DNA from: Desulfonatronospira sp.
GTDB lineage: Bacteria; Desulfobacterota; Desulfovibrionia; Desulfovibrionales; Desulfonatronovibrionaceae
Direction: 5' to 3'
Length of the DNA stretch: 14,097 bases
NCBI GenBank assembly: GCA_003563255.1
Contig: PWSL01000199.1
Location: forward strand, 1-14,097
Shown here: one piece after another, positions 6,307-13,976 of the stretch
Layout: each line of letters starts with the position of its first letter
How positions within the stretch are numbered: the stretch's first letter is position 1
Notes under the pieces: generated by a model
Seen by the model: only the letters and a program-made list of their open reading frames with translations
The model's database searches: none
Told to the model about the DNA's origin: nothing
Program-made: the position numbers and the translations under genes

Positions 6307-8406
6307 ATGGATATTCAGCTTGCGTGGCTCTGCCTGATCTTCCCTTTCATCGGGGTCCTTGTTACCCCGTTTCTGGCACGCATCAGCACCACGGTGATGA
6401 ATTTCGGAGCTGTCTTCTTTTCATTTCTGGCGGCAGCCTGTGCAGTCATGCTGTTTCCGCTGGTATTCAGCGCTGAAAACCTGCCCTTGGAGTCGCAGCT
6501 GGTGTGGCTGCATACGCCCATTACCGTCAGCTTCGGGGTTCTGGTGGATCCTCTGAGTATAATCGTGGCCAATGTGGTGGCGGTTATCAGTTTTTTCATT
6601 ATGGTTTATTGTTTAGGCTACATGAAGGGCGATCCAGGTATCATGCGCTTCTGGATGCTCATGAACGCCTTTATCGGCAGCATGCTGCTCCTGGTACTGG
6701 CCAACAACCTCATAATCATATTTATCGGCTGGAAGCTGGTGGGACTATGCAGTTACGGACTTATCGGTTTTTACTACCGCGACGAGAAAAAATACTGGAT
6801 CGGCGGCCCGGAGCCGTACTCCTTTGACAAGCCTTCAGCCTGCGGAGTAAAGGCTTTCATCGTCACCAGCGTGGGTGATATGCTTATGCTCGGTGGCATA
6901 CTCATCATGTACTTCTATGCCGGCACCTTCAATGTCCTGGAACTCTACCAGACGGCCCCGGAATGGATTCCGGCCATGGCTGCAACCCCGGGGATGATTA
7001 TCCTGGTAAGTATACTCCTTATAGCCGGACCTGTCGGCAAATCGGCCCAGTTTCCCATGCATGAATGGCTGCCTGAGGCCATGTCCGGACCTGGGCCTGT
7101 ATCAGCCCTGATCCACGCCGCCACCATGGTCAAGAGCGGCGTGTTTCTAATAGCCCGATTCATTCCAATATTCTACTACGGATACTGGACCGCCGGGGTG
7201 GAAGAAGCCATGTATTTCTTTCTGATTGTGGCCTGGATCGGTGCCATCACAGCGTTTCTGGCGGCCAGTCAGGGGCTTGTGGCCCTGGAGTTAAAGAAAA
7301 TTCTGGCCTACTCTACTGTAAGCCAGATAGGTTACATGATGCTGGCCCTGGGTGTGGCCGGGTTCAGCCAGGATCTGCTGGTCAAGGGATATGCCGCCGG
7401 TACTTTTCACCTCATGAGCCATGCCATGTTTAAGGCTTGCCTGTTCCTCTGCGCGGGTACGGTCATTCACGCGGCACACTCCATATATATAAACGATATG
7501 GGTGCCTTGAGGAAGTTTCTGCCTTACACCTGGCTCTTCATGGGTCTGGCGACCCTTTCTCTCATAGGAGTACCGCCTCTGCCCGGCTTCTGGAGCAAGG
7601 AGGCCGTGTTGCTGGCTACCCTGGAGTCCCAGCACATGATGCTGTTTTTGATAGTTCTTGTATCGGTTATATTTACAGCCTTTTACTCCACCCGGTATTT
7701 CGGAATGATGTTTCACGGACGGCAGAGCAGGCATATCAAACAGGAACTAAAAAAACCCCATCACCATGTTCATGAGGGGTATTTGCCACAGACTATCGCA
7801 TGCGGTGTGCTGGCGGCAGGGATAGTCATATTCGGCCTCATGGGGATGCGTGTGGAATATGCCCTTTATGGACTTTTTGAGACTCAGCTGGTTCAGGACT
7901 TGGCGCACTCAACTGTTCTAAGCGTACCATCATTTGACAAGACCCTGATCATGGTACTTTCCATTAGCAGCGTACTCATCGGTGTTATTCCGGCCTACAT
8001 GTTTTACATAGCCAGAAAATGGGATGCCGACCTGGTATACGAAAGATCCAGGCTGGTGCAGGTGGTGCATGCTTTCCTGTGGAACAGGTGGTATATAAAT
8101 GCTTTTTACAACTGGTTCTTCGCCAGAGGTGTCATGGGAATAGCCAGGTTCGTGGCTGAGAAGATTGAGATAGCTGTTGATACGGTCATAAACAAATTGA
8201 CTCCGTCAGGGGTGTTTGGTCTGTCCAGTATTTCCGTCTGGTTTGACAAAAAAGGTATTGACGGATTTCTGGACGGACTTGCTTACCATGTTCAGAACAG
8301 TGCCGGGGGAACCCTGGCCAGGATCCAGAACGGCAGGATCCAGGAGTATCTGGCCCTGGCCGTTATTATAGCCCTGATAGTCTGCGGCTTTTTCTGGCTG
8401 TCATGA
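6307..8406 (+). CDS. nuoL: Complex I antiporter-like subunit L (NuoL), extended
   Basis: NuoL is the distal proton-pumping subunit, whose C-terminal lateral helix braces the membrane arm. Signatures include VGLCSYGLIGFYY, GKSAQFPMHEWLPEAM (Lys245), SALIHAATMV, AYSTVSQIGYM and GFWSKE (Lys431). Length is 699 residues against about 610-650 usually. From Arg607 (ARGVMGIARF) to the GIDGFLDG motif at 650 there are 43 residues, against about 17 in the common NuoL consensus, so the lateral-helix region is about 26 longer. At residue 143 the motif reads GWKLVG where NuoL normally has GWExVG, replacing the conserved helix-5 glutamate with lysine. Another lysine, Lys276 (MVKSG), replaces the usual threonine. 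Start: ATG 6307 fits GAGGT at 6292-6296 (10 nt); the in-frame GTG 6295 lies inside that site. Confidence 0.95.
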   Translation: MDIQLAWLCLIFPFIGVLVTPFLARISTTVMNFGAVFFSFLAAACAVMLFPLVFSAENLPLESQLVWLHTPITVSFGVLVDPLSIIVANVVAVISFFIMVYCLGYMKGDPGIMRFWMLMNAFIGSMLLLVLANNLIIIFIGWKLVGLCSYGLIGFYYRDEKKYWIGGPEPYSFDKPSACGVKAFIVTSVGDMLMLGGILIMYFYAGTFNVLELYQTAPEWIPAMAATPGMIILVSILLIAGPVGKSAQFPMHEWLPEAMSGPGPVSALIHAATMVKSGVFLIARFIPIFYYGYWTAGVEEAMYFFLIVAWIGAITAFLAASQGLVALELKKILAYSTVSQIGYMMLALGVAGFSQDLLVKGYAAGTFHLMSHAMFKACLFLCAGTVIHAAHSIYINDMGALRKFLPYTWLFMGLATLSLIGVPPLPGFWSKEAVLLATLESQHMMLFLIVLVSVIFTAFYSTRYFGMMFHGRQSRHIKQELKKPHHHVHEGYLPQTIACGVLAAGIVIFGLMGMRVEYALYGLFETQLVQDLAHSTVLSVPSFDKTLIMVLSISSVLIGVIPAYMFYIARKWDADLVYERSRLVQVVHAFLWNRWYINAFYNWFFARGVMGIARFVAEKIEIAVDTVINKLTPSGVFGLSSISVWFDKKGIDGFLDGLAYHVQNSAGGTLARIQNGRIQEYLALAVIIALIVCGFFWLS

Positions 8407-8478
8407 CAGGCAGAACCAGGACAATAATCCGAATGAATGCATATAACATCTATAAACCGTTTGCCGGAGTAGCCGACC

Positions 8479-10092
8479 ATGCTTAACACAGGTTTTCCCG
8501 TGCTCAGCGCCCTGATCTTTTTTCCGCTTATCGCTGCGGTAGTGCTCTTTTTCATCAGAGGAGACAACAACATCAGGGTGTTCACATTGGTTGTAAGTCT
8601 TATAGAATGTGTCCTGCTCGCCCCTATACTGCTGGGCTTTGACACCACAACAGCCCAGTTTCAATTTGTGGAAAAGCATGCCTGGATCGAGGCCTGGAAT
8701 ATCTACTACTTCCTCGGCATTGACGGGATAAGCGTTCTTATGGTGCTTTTGACTGTAATTCTATTGCCCATATGCGTGTTGTGCTCCTGGAAGTACATTG
8801 GGCAAAGGGTCAAGGAGTTTCACTTCTGCCTGCTGCTCATGACCACGGCATGCATAGGCATCTTCAGCGCACTGGACTTTATTCTCTTTTACATCTTCTG
8901 GGAAGCCATGCTTATTCCCATGTACCTTATGATCGCTGTATGGGGGGGGCCTCAGAGAAGATATGCCTCCCTGAAGTTCTTTTTATACACCCTGGCCGGA
9001 AGTACCTTATTTCTGGCAGCCATTATCGCTTTTTTCATCAATACCGGCACCTTTTCCATCCCTGAACTTATGGATCACAGGTACGCCTTTCAGTTTCAGG
9101 TATGGACTTTCCTGGCCATGGCCCTGGCTTTTGCCATCAAGGTGCCCCTTTATCCCTTTCACACCTGGCTGCCTGCCGCCCATGTTGAAGCCCCCACAGC
9201 TGGCAGTGTGCTGCTGGCTTCCATCCTCCTGAAAATGGGCACATACGGTTTTCTGCGCTTCTGCCTGCCCATAACTCCGGCAGCCAGTGAGTTTTTCGCG
9301 CCACTTATGATAACCCTGGCCCTGATATCCATTATAGTTGGATCCCTTCTGGCCATCGGCCAGTCAGACATGAAAAAGCTGATTGCTTATTCTTCGGTTG
9401 CCCACATGGGGTTTGTAACCCTGGGAATATTCGTGTTTGCCTTCAGAGGCGTTGAAGGGGCCATTATGCACATGGTCAACCACGGCATAATCACCGGCGC
9501 TATGTTTTTGCTGGTAGGCCTTATTTATGAGCGCAGCCACAGCCGCGAACTCTCTGAAAATATGGGTGTGAGCAGTTATTTGCCCGCGTATACAGGCTTT
9601 CTGCTGCTGTTTTCTCTGGCTGCATTCGGATTTCCCGGTACAAACGGCTTTTTCAGCAAACTACTGGTGCTGCTAGGGGTATTTGAAGCCAGTTATATCC
9701 TGGGAGTGCTTTTTGTCATCGGCCTAATACTGGGCCTGGTTTACCTCCTGCGCCTGCTTCTTAATGTTGGCTGGGGTAAACCCAGCAGCGTCAAAGGCTG
9801 GGCTGATATGAACAGCAGGGAGTGGGTATACCTGGTGCCGCTGGGCATTCTGGTCATTTATCTTGGTGTCGCCCCAGGAAGGGCTCTAAGCTTTATCAGC
9901 CCCTCCATTGAAAATCTGCTGGATAATTTTGAGGCCGAGAAGAATATCAGGGTAGAGCCTGTACCGCAGCCGGGACCGGAACTTTATTCCAGCAATAATA
10001 TTGAGATGGAATTATACATGGATAAGCCCATGAGGTTCACACTGTCTTACGCTTATGAGAATAGATTTGATTTTTACCGGGATACAAAATAG
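8479..10092 (+). CDS. nuoM: Complex I antiporter-like subunit M (NuoM)
   Basis: This is a canonical NuoM proton-translocating membrane subunit. FYIFWEAMLIPMY carries Glu142 (helix 5), AFAIKVPLYPFHTWLPAAH carries Lys221 (helix 7) followed by VEAPTAGSVLLA, and DMKKLIAYSSVAHMGF is the central discontinuous-helix motif. In the C-terminal half the motif reads GTNGFFSKLLVL, so Lys394 sits where NuoM usually has glutamate (E. coli Glu407). The 537-residue length includes a hydrophilic C-terminal tail (about 474-537) beyond the last helix, rich in Asn, Glu, Tyr and Phe. Start ATG 8479 has GGAG at 8466-8469, 9 nt away. A 72-nt gap without recognisable structure separates it from nuoL. Confidence 0.96.
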   Translation: MLNTGFPVLSALIFFPLIAAVVLFFIRGDNNIRVFTLVVSLIECVLLAPILLGFDTTTAQFQFVEKHAWIEAWNIYYFLGIDGISVLMVLLTVILLPICVLCSWKYIGQRVKEFHFCLLLMTTACIGIFSALDFILFYIFWEAMLIPMYLMIAVWGGPQRRYASLKFFLYTLAGSTLFLAAIIAFFINTGTFSIPELMDHRYAFQFQVWTFLAMALAFAIKVPLYPFHTWLPAAHVEAPTAGSVLLASILLKMGTYGFLRFCLPITPAASEFFAPLMITLALISIIVGSLLAIGQSDMKKLIAYSSVAHMGFVTLGIFVFAFRGVEGAIMHMVNHGIITGAMFLLVGLIYERSHSRELSENMGVSSYLPAYTGFLLLFSLAAFGFPGTNGFFSKLLVLLGVFEASYILGVLFVIGLILGLVYLLRLLLNVGWGKPSSVKGWADMNSREWVYLVPLGILVIYLGVAPGRALSFISPSIENLLDNFEAEKNIRVEPVPQPGPELYSSNNIEMELYMDKPMRFTLSYAYENRFDFYRDTK

Positions 10093-10126
10093 TCACAAGC
10101 GGATAAAATCTGCCCAGGCAGGATAA

Positions 10127-10132
10127 AAGGAG
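10127..10132 (+). promoter_or_regulatory. Ribosome binding site deciding the nuoN TTG start
   Basis: AAGGAG at 10127-10132 lies 7 nt upstream of TTG 10140. No in-frame ATG occurs until the fifteenth codon, inside the first hydrophobic segment, so the TTG is the best-supported start for nuoN. Confidence 0.7.
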
Positions 10133-10139
10133 ACAAGCC

Positions 10140-11555
10140 TTGCTTAACTTCAATCCTCAACTCATAATACCAGAATTGTACATGGTGGCTTTGCTGGCGG
10201 TTTTATTCGTCCAGAGCATAAGCGACAGACTTAAGGACAAAATCCTTTGGGTGCCTTTTGCCGCCTTGCTTGGAGCATTTCTGGCCTATTTCTCTCCATC
10301 CGGCGTGGAGTATATGTTTTATGAATCATACCGCATTGACGGCCTGTCACAGTTCTTCAAGACCATTATTTTTCTCGGCCTGGCCATATGCGCGGCCAAT
10401 GCTCTTCGGGTAGGCTCCCTGGGCAAAGCCAACAGGGCCGACTATTTCTTTTTCATGTACATGAGCGCCTTTGGATTGCTCCTGCTTTCCAGCACGGTGG
10501 AACTGTTCACCATCTACATCTCCCTGGAACTGTCGGCTTTCAGTCTATACATACTTTTGCCTTTCAGAAACAATGATCCGCGGGCGGTGGAAGCAGCCAT
10601 CAAATACGTCCTTTTCGGGGCCGTGGCTACGGCCATAGGTCTGTACGGCATATCCTACATCCTGGCTGTGCAGCATACCACGTACATCAACGAACTTCTG
10701 ACTCTGGACTGGTCCTTTACCGGTCAACCCATGGCCCTTATCGGCCTGACCATGTTCCTGCTGGCCTTTCTGTACAAACTGGCCCTTTTCCCCTTTCATT
10801 TCTGGGCCCCTGACGTATACCAGGGAGCCAGCAACGAAACAGCCGCATTTGCCGCTACCCTGCCCAAGCTGGGAGCCATAGTCATCATGGTCCGGCTCAT
10901 GGCCTTTAATCCCGGCATGGAAGTCAAGACAATCCTGGCCGTCTTTGCCGCCATCTCCATGACCTTCGGAAACTTGGTGGCCTTGATTCAAAAAGACGTA
11001 AAAAGGCTTCTGGGTTATTCCAGCGTAGCCCATGCAGGTTTTATCATTATGGGCCTGGTAGCCGGAGGTGCATACGGGCTGGCTGCGGCCTCGTATTACG
11101 CTCTCGTTTACATGGTTATGAACCTGACTATATTCTGGATCATTACCCGCATTTCTCACGATGGTAAGAACGTATATATAAGCGATCTGCGCGGGCTGTA
11201 TTCCAGTTCGCCCATACTGGCTTTCGTGCTGGCGGTATCAGCATTCGCCCTGGTGGGACTGCCGCCCACCGCTGGTTTTATCGGCAAGCTTTTTCTGTTC
11301 AATTCCGCTTGGGATGCCGGGTTCTACTGGCTGGTTATTGTCGGGGTAATAAACACAGCCCTGGCCATTTTCTACTACCTGAACCTGGTAAGACATGCCT
11401 ACACTCTGGATGAAGTAGTCCCAGCCAGGATCAGCCTTAGTCCCGTAGGTGCATCCATTGCTGTGATACTGGCCCTGAGTGTGCTTTATCTGGGTGTAAT
11501 GCCCCAGAATATATTTGACTTCCTGGTCCAGGCCAGCCAGATTATCCTGTCATGA
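10140..11555 (+). CDS. nuoN: Complex I antiporter-like subunit N (NuoN)
   Basis: NuoN is the antiporter-like subunit adjacent to NuoK in the assembled membrane arm. Glu130 (YISLELSAFSLY), Lys213 (FLYKLALFPFHFWAPDVYQGA) and Lys383 (GFIGKLFLF) are the expected channel residues, and DVKRLLGYSSVAHAGF is the central motif. The VYQGA sequence after the helix-7 motif is diagnostic for NuoN over NuoM. Length is 471 residues, usual for the family. It begins with TTG, giving an MLN N-terminus like the preceding nuoM, and is the last gene of the operon; a strong intrinsic terminator lies 30 nt after its TGA. Confidence 0.96.
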   Translation: MLNFNPQLIIPELYMVALLAVLFVQSISDRLKDKILWVPFAALLGAFLAYFSPSGVEYMFYESYRIDGLSQFFKTIIFLGLAICAANALRVGSLGKANRADYFFFMYMSAFGLLLLSSTVELFTIYISLELSAFSLYILLPFRNNDPRAVEAAIKYVLFGAVATAIGLYGISYILAVQHTTYINELLTLDWSFTGQPMALIGLTMFLLAFLYKLALFPFHFWAPDVYQGASNETAAFAATLPKLGAIVIMVRLMAFNPGMEVKTILAVFAAISMTFGNLVALIQKDVKRLLGYSSVAHAGFIIMGLVAGGAYGLAAASYYALVYMVMNLTIFWIITRISHDGKNVYISDLRGLYSSSPILAFVLAVSAFALVGLPPTAGFIGKLFLFNSAWDAGFYWLVIVGVINTALAIFYYLNLVRHAYTLDEVVPARISLSPVGASIAVILALSVLYLGVMPQNIFDFLVQASQIILS

Positions 11556-11584
11556 TGCAGCTCAACGGATAGATGCGGTATTCA

Positions 11585-11622
11585 AGCCCTGCATCCAATG
11601 GATGCAGGGCTGTTTTCGTTTT
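11585..11622 (+). terminator. Rho-independent terminator of the nuo operon
   Basis: AGCCCTGCATC (11585-11595) pairs perfectly with GATGCAGGGCT (11601-11611), an 11-bp GC-rich stem with a CAATG loop, followed by the T-rich tract GTTTTCGTTTT (11612-11622). It lies 30 nt past the nuoN stop, where the operon should end. A frame that starts within the hairpin (11598) is not treated as a gene. Confidence 0.9.
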
Positions 11623-11773
11623 ATAAACTGACGGAATGGACATGGTACTCGGGCAGGCTGCAGAGTCAGCGCAATAATCTCTTTGAGGTCATGTTCTGCT
11701 TCCGTATGTTGTTAATTCACGCGGTTATTTATCCGCAAATCATCGCTGCTGCGAAACTTCTCTATTCGTATCT
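11623..11773. other. Intergenic stretch with nothing recognisable
   Basis: Between the nuo terminator and the second MITE-like element I see no gene, RNA or convincing promoter on either strand. One open frame crosses it (11598-11831), but it lacks a ribosome site and ends inside the inserted element. Confidence 0.5.
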
Positions 11774-11781
11774 GTTTAGCG

Positions 11782-11970
11782 AGGAGCATTACGCGTTTCT
11801 GAAAACTGAACACATAAGGAATTTATCATAGCTTGTTTTGGGTTAAAAACTGTTTATTAGGCTCTTGGTACGGGGACTGTCCCCGGCTTCGGGACTGTCC
11901 CCATCCGGTTATTCAGTCCCCGGCTTCGGGACTGTCCCCATCCGGTTATTCAGAAACGCGTAATGCTCCC
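11782..11970. mobile_element. 189-bp MITE-like element with 8-bp target duplication
   Basis: Perfect 21-bp inverted repeats lie at 11783-11803 (starting GGAGCATTACGCG) and 11949-11969. One mismatched base (A 11782, C 11970) extends each end, and the 8-bp direct repeat GTTTAGCG follows directly on both sides (11774-11781 and 11971-11978). This symmetry is that of a transposon-type insertion with an 8-bp target duplication. There is no transposase; the interior holds an AT-rich stretch, the palindrome GGGGACTGTCCCC (11872-11884) and a 37-bp tandem repeat. Several IS families make 8-bp duplications; I cannot assign one. The inverted repeats are unrelated to those of the 25-167 element. Confidence 0.75.
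11872..11952. repeat. GGGGACTGTCCCC palindrome plus perfect 37-bp tandem duplication
   Basis: The palindrome GGGGACTGTCCCC occupies 11872-11884. Overlapping it, the 37-bp unit beginning GTCCCCGGCTTCGGGACTG occurs twice without a mismatch at 11879-11915 and 11916-11952. Each unit contains GGGACTGTCCC and ends CCGGTTATTCA. It is REP-like in character, and the second unit overlaps the right inverted repeat of the enclosing element by four bases. Confidence 0.8.
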
Positions 11971-11993
11971 GTTTAGCGCTTTGCATGTGGCAT

Positions 11994-12085
11994 GGGGACT
12001 GGTTATTCCGGGACCCACTTGTCCCAGAAAATGAGATATTTTAGCACAAAATGATGCTCAAATGGGTCCCGGAGTGCCTGTCCCC
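11994..12085. repeat. 92-bp REP-like hairpin
   Basis: CCGGGACCCA (12008-12017) pairs perfectly with TGGGTCCCGG (12063-12072). The outer ends GGGGAC (11994-11999) and GTCCCC (12080-12085) also pair, giving a two-part stem. The ends GGGGACTGG and GTGCCTGTCCCC match the layout of the palindrome at 54-125. It lies upstream of treZ, just after the second MITE-like element. It is not followed by a clear U-tract and is probably a dispersed repeat rather than a terminator. Confidence 0.65.
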
Positions 12086-12182
12086 TGCTTTCCTTATAAA
12101 GGGCTAAACTGATACCTCTATTCTATGCATGCACAATTTACAGGTTGATCCAGCTTCTGGAGCAACTAAGAAAAGAGGCTTA

Positions 12183-13949
12183 ATGAAGTACCATGCCGGT
12201 GAAGCATCGCTCCAGCAGCTGCGGGTGTGGGCTCCGAGGGCGCAAATGGTGGAGCTGGCACAGGGACAAGACAGAACCCTCATGCTTGAGATAGAAGACG
12301 GATGGTGGCTTGCAGAAAAAAGTCCAGACCACGGCCAGGACTATGCTTTTTTTCTGGATGGTGACGGACCTTTGCCGGATCCCCGATCGTCCTGGCAGCC
12401 CCGAGGCGTTGATGGCCCATCCAGGCGGCTGGATCACGGCCGCTTTGAGTGGAGTGATCAGGGCTTTCAGCCAGCCCCCCTGCCTTCGGCCGTTATTTAT
12501 GAGCTTCATGTGGGCACCTTCACCCCGGAAGGGACTTTTTTGGGAGTACTGGAGAAGCTTGATCACCTGGTTGAGCTGGGGGTCAGCCATATTGAACTCA
12601 TGCCCGTGGCCCAGTTTTCAGGGAATCGCGGCTGGGGTTATGACGGGACTGGTCTTTATGCACCGCACCACGCCTACGGCCACCCTGAGGATCTGAAGAA
12701 ACTGGTCAATGCCTGCCATGAACGGGGTCTGGGGGTGATCCTGGATGTTGTCTACAACCACCTGGGGCCCAAGGGCAATTATCTGCCCCGTTTCGGACCT
12801 TATTTTACCGACCGCTACCGCAACCCCTGGGGGTCAGCGGTGAATTTTGACGGTTCCTACAGCGATGAAGTCCGCCGGTTCTTTATAGATAACGCTCTCA
12901 TGTGGTTGAGGGACTATCATTTCGACGGTCTGCGCCTGGATGCGGTGCATGCATTATTTGATTTTTCAGCCAGGCACTTCCTGGAGGAACTGGCCCTGGA
13001 AGTCAGGGAGCTTGAGGCCGGGCTGGGCCGGCATCTGGTGCTTATAGCCGAAAGCGATCTCAATGATCCTCGTATTGTCAGGCCGACTTACGCCGGCGGA
13101 TATGATGTCCATGCCCAGTGGAACGAGGATTTTCACCACGCCCTGCATGCGGCCCTCACCGGAGAGAACCATGGTTATTACGCCGATTTCGGAGGGCTGT
13201 CCCCACTGGCCAGGGCTATGGAAACAGGCTTTGTGTATGACGGGGCTTATTCAGTGTTCCGTCGCCGCAGACATGGCCGTCCTGCCCCGGACCTTTGCGG
13301 TCACCAGTTTGTGGGCTGCCTGCAGAATCACGACCAGGTGGGCAACCGGGCCGGTGGAGAGCGCACATCTCACCTGCTCACCCCGGGACAGCTCAAGATT
13401 GGAGCGGCCCTGGTGCTGACCTCACCCTTCATTCCAATGCTTTTTCAGGGAGAAGAATGGGGGGCAAAGACGCCTTTTCTGTATTTCACCGATCACGAGG
13501 ATAAGCATCTGGCCAGGGCCGTGTTCCTGGGACGTATGGCCGAGTTTGCGGATTTCGGCTGGCAGCCTGAAAACATACCCGACCCGCAGGCTCTGGAAAC
13601 CTTTGCCAGTTCCAGGCTTGACTGGCAAGAGATGCATCTGGACATACACGCTGAGATCCTTGACTGGCATAAGCAGCTTATTATTCTTCGCCGCCATGGT
13701 CTCGACCTGAGCAGTGGGCGACTGGACCGGGTGCGGGTGGATTTTCATGAAGAGGATGAATGGCTGGTGATACACCGTGGGTCTGCCATAGTGGCATGCA
13801 ATTTTGCCTCCATCCGGCAGACAGTTTCCCTGGATGAGCAGGCTGTGGATTTGCACATTGTGCTTGCTTCGCATGCGCTCGCCTCACTCTACGGCCGGGA
13901 CCTGTTTCTGCCTGGCCACAGTGTAGCCGTGCTGAGTTGCAAGAGTTGA
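12183..13949 (+). CDS. treZ: Maltooligosyltrehalose trehalohydrolase (TreZ)
   Basis: TreZ is a GH13 enzyme that releases trehalose from maltooligosyltrehalose made by TreY. An N-terminal carbohydrate-binding-type segment (LRVWAPRAQMVEL) precedes the TIM barrel starting YELHVGTFTPEGTF. The family motif NRGWGYDGTGLYAPHHAYG is present, then DVVYNHLGP. Catalytic residues are Asp253 (GLRLDAVHAL, nucleophile), Glu290 (LIAESDLNDP, acid/base) and Asp384 (LQNHDQVGNR, transition-state stabiliser). The 588-residue length fits. ATG 12183 is chosen because AAGAGG (12173-12178) precedes it, although 4 nt spacing is short; an in-frame ATG at 12129 would add 18 residues but has no ribosome site. treY is not in the window. 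The likely role is trehalose synthesis from glycogen for osmotic stress, consistent with a saline habitat (inference). Confidence 0.95.
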   Translation: MKYHAGEASLQQLRVWAPRAQMVELAQGQDRTLMLEIEDGWWLAEKSPDHGQDYAFFLDGDGPLPDPRSSWQPRGVDGPSRRLDHGRFEWSDQGFQPAPLPSAVIYELHVGTFTPEGTFLGVLEKLDHLVELGVSHIELMPVAQFSGNRGWGYDGTGLYAPHHAYGHPEDLKKLVNACHERGLGVILDVVYNHLGPKGNYLPRFGPYFTDRYRNPWGSAVNFDGSYSDEVRRFFIDNALMWLRDYHFDGLRLDAVHALFDFSARHFLEELALEVRELEAGLGRHLVLIAESDLNDPRIVRPTYAGGYDVHAQWNEDFHHALHAALTGENHGYYADFGGLSPLARAMETGFVYDGAYSVFRRRRHGRPAPDLCGHQFVGCLQNHDQVGNRAGGERTSHLLTPGQLKIGAALVLTSPFIPMLFQGEEWGAKTPFLYFTDHEDKHLARAVFLGRMAEFADFGWQPENIPDPQALETFASSRLDWQEMHLDIHAEILDWHKQLIILRRHGLDLSSGRLDRVRVDFHEEDEWLVIHRGSAIVACNFASIRQTVSLDEQAVDLHIVLASHALASLYGRDLFLPGHSVAVLSCKS

Positions 13950-13976
13950 ACAAAGTATGCCACGCTCGAAAGCAAT

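Noticed and set aside
4719..8406. Reading the extra antiporter gene and nuoL as an Mrp-type Na+/H+ antiporter cluster
   Set aside because: No mrpB, E, F or G-like genes are present, and the genes sit inside a collinear nuo operon with nuoK directly upstream.
11598..11831. 77-codon open frame after nuoN
   Set aside because: It starts inside the nuo terminator hairpin, has no ribosome site, and its end is encoded by the inverted repeat and interior of the second MITE-like element.
11872..11952. Tandem intrinsic terminators
   Set aside because: The palindromes are GC-rich but no U-tract follows, and the nuo operon already has a strong terminator at 11585-11622.
12129..12182. Upstream ATG start for treZ
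   Set aside because: No ribosome site precedes it and the extra 18 residues precede the normal N-terminal domain; ATG 12183 has AAGAGG upstream.
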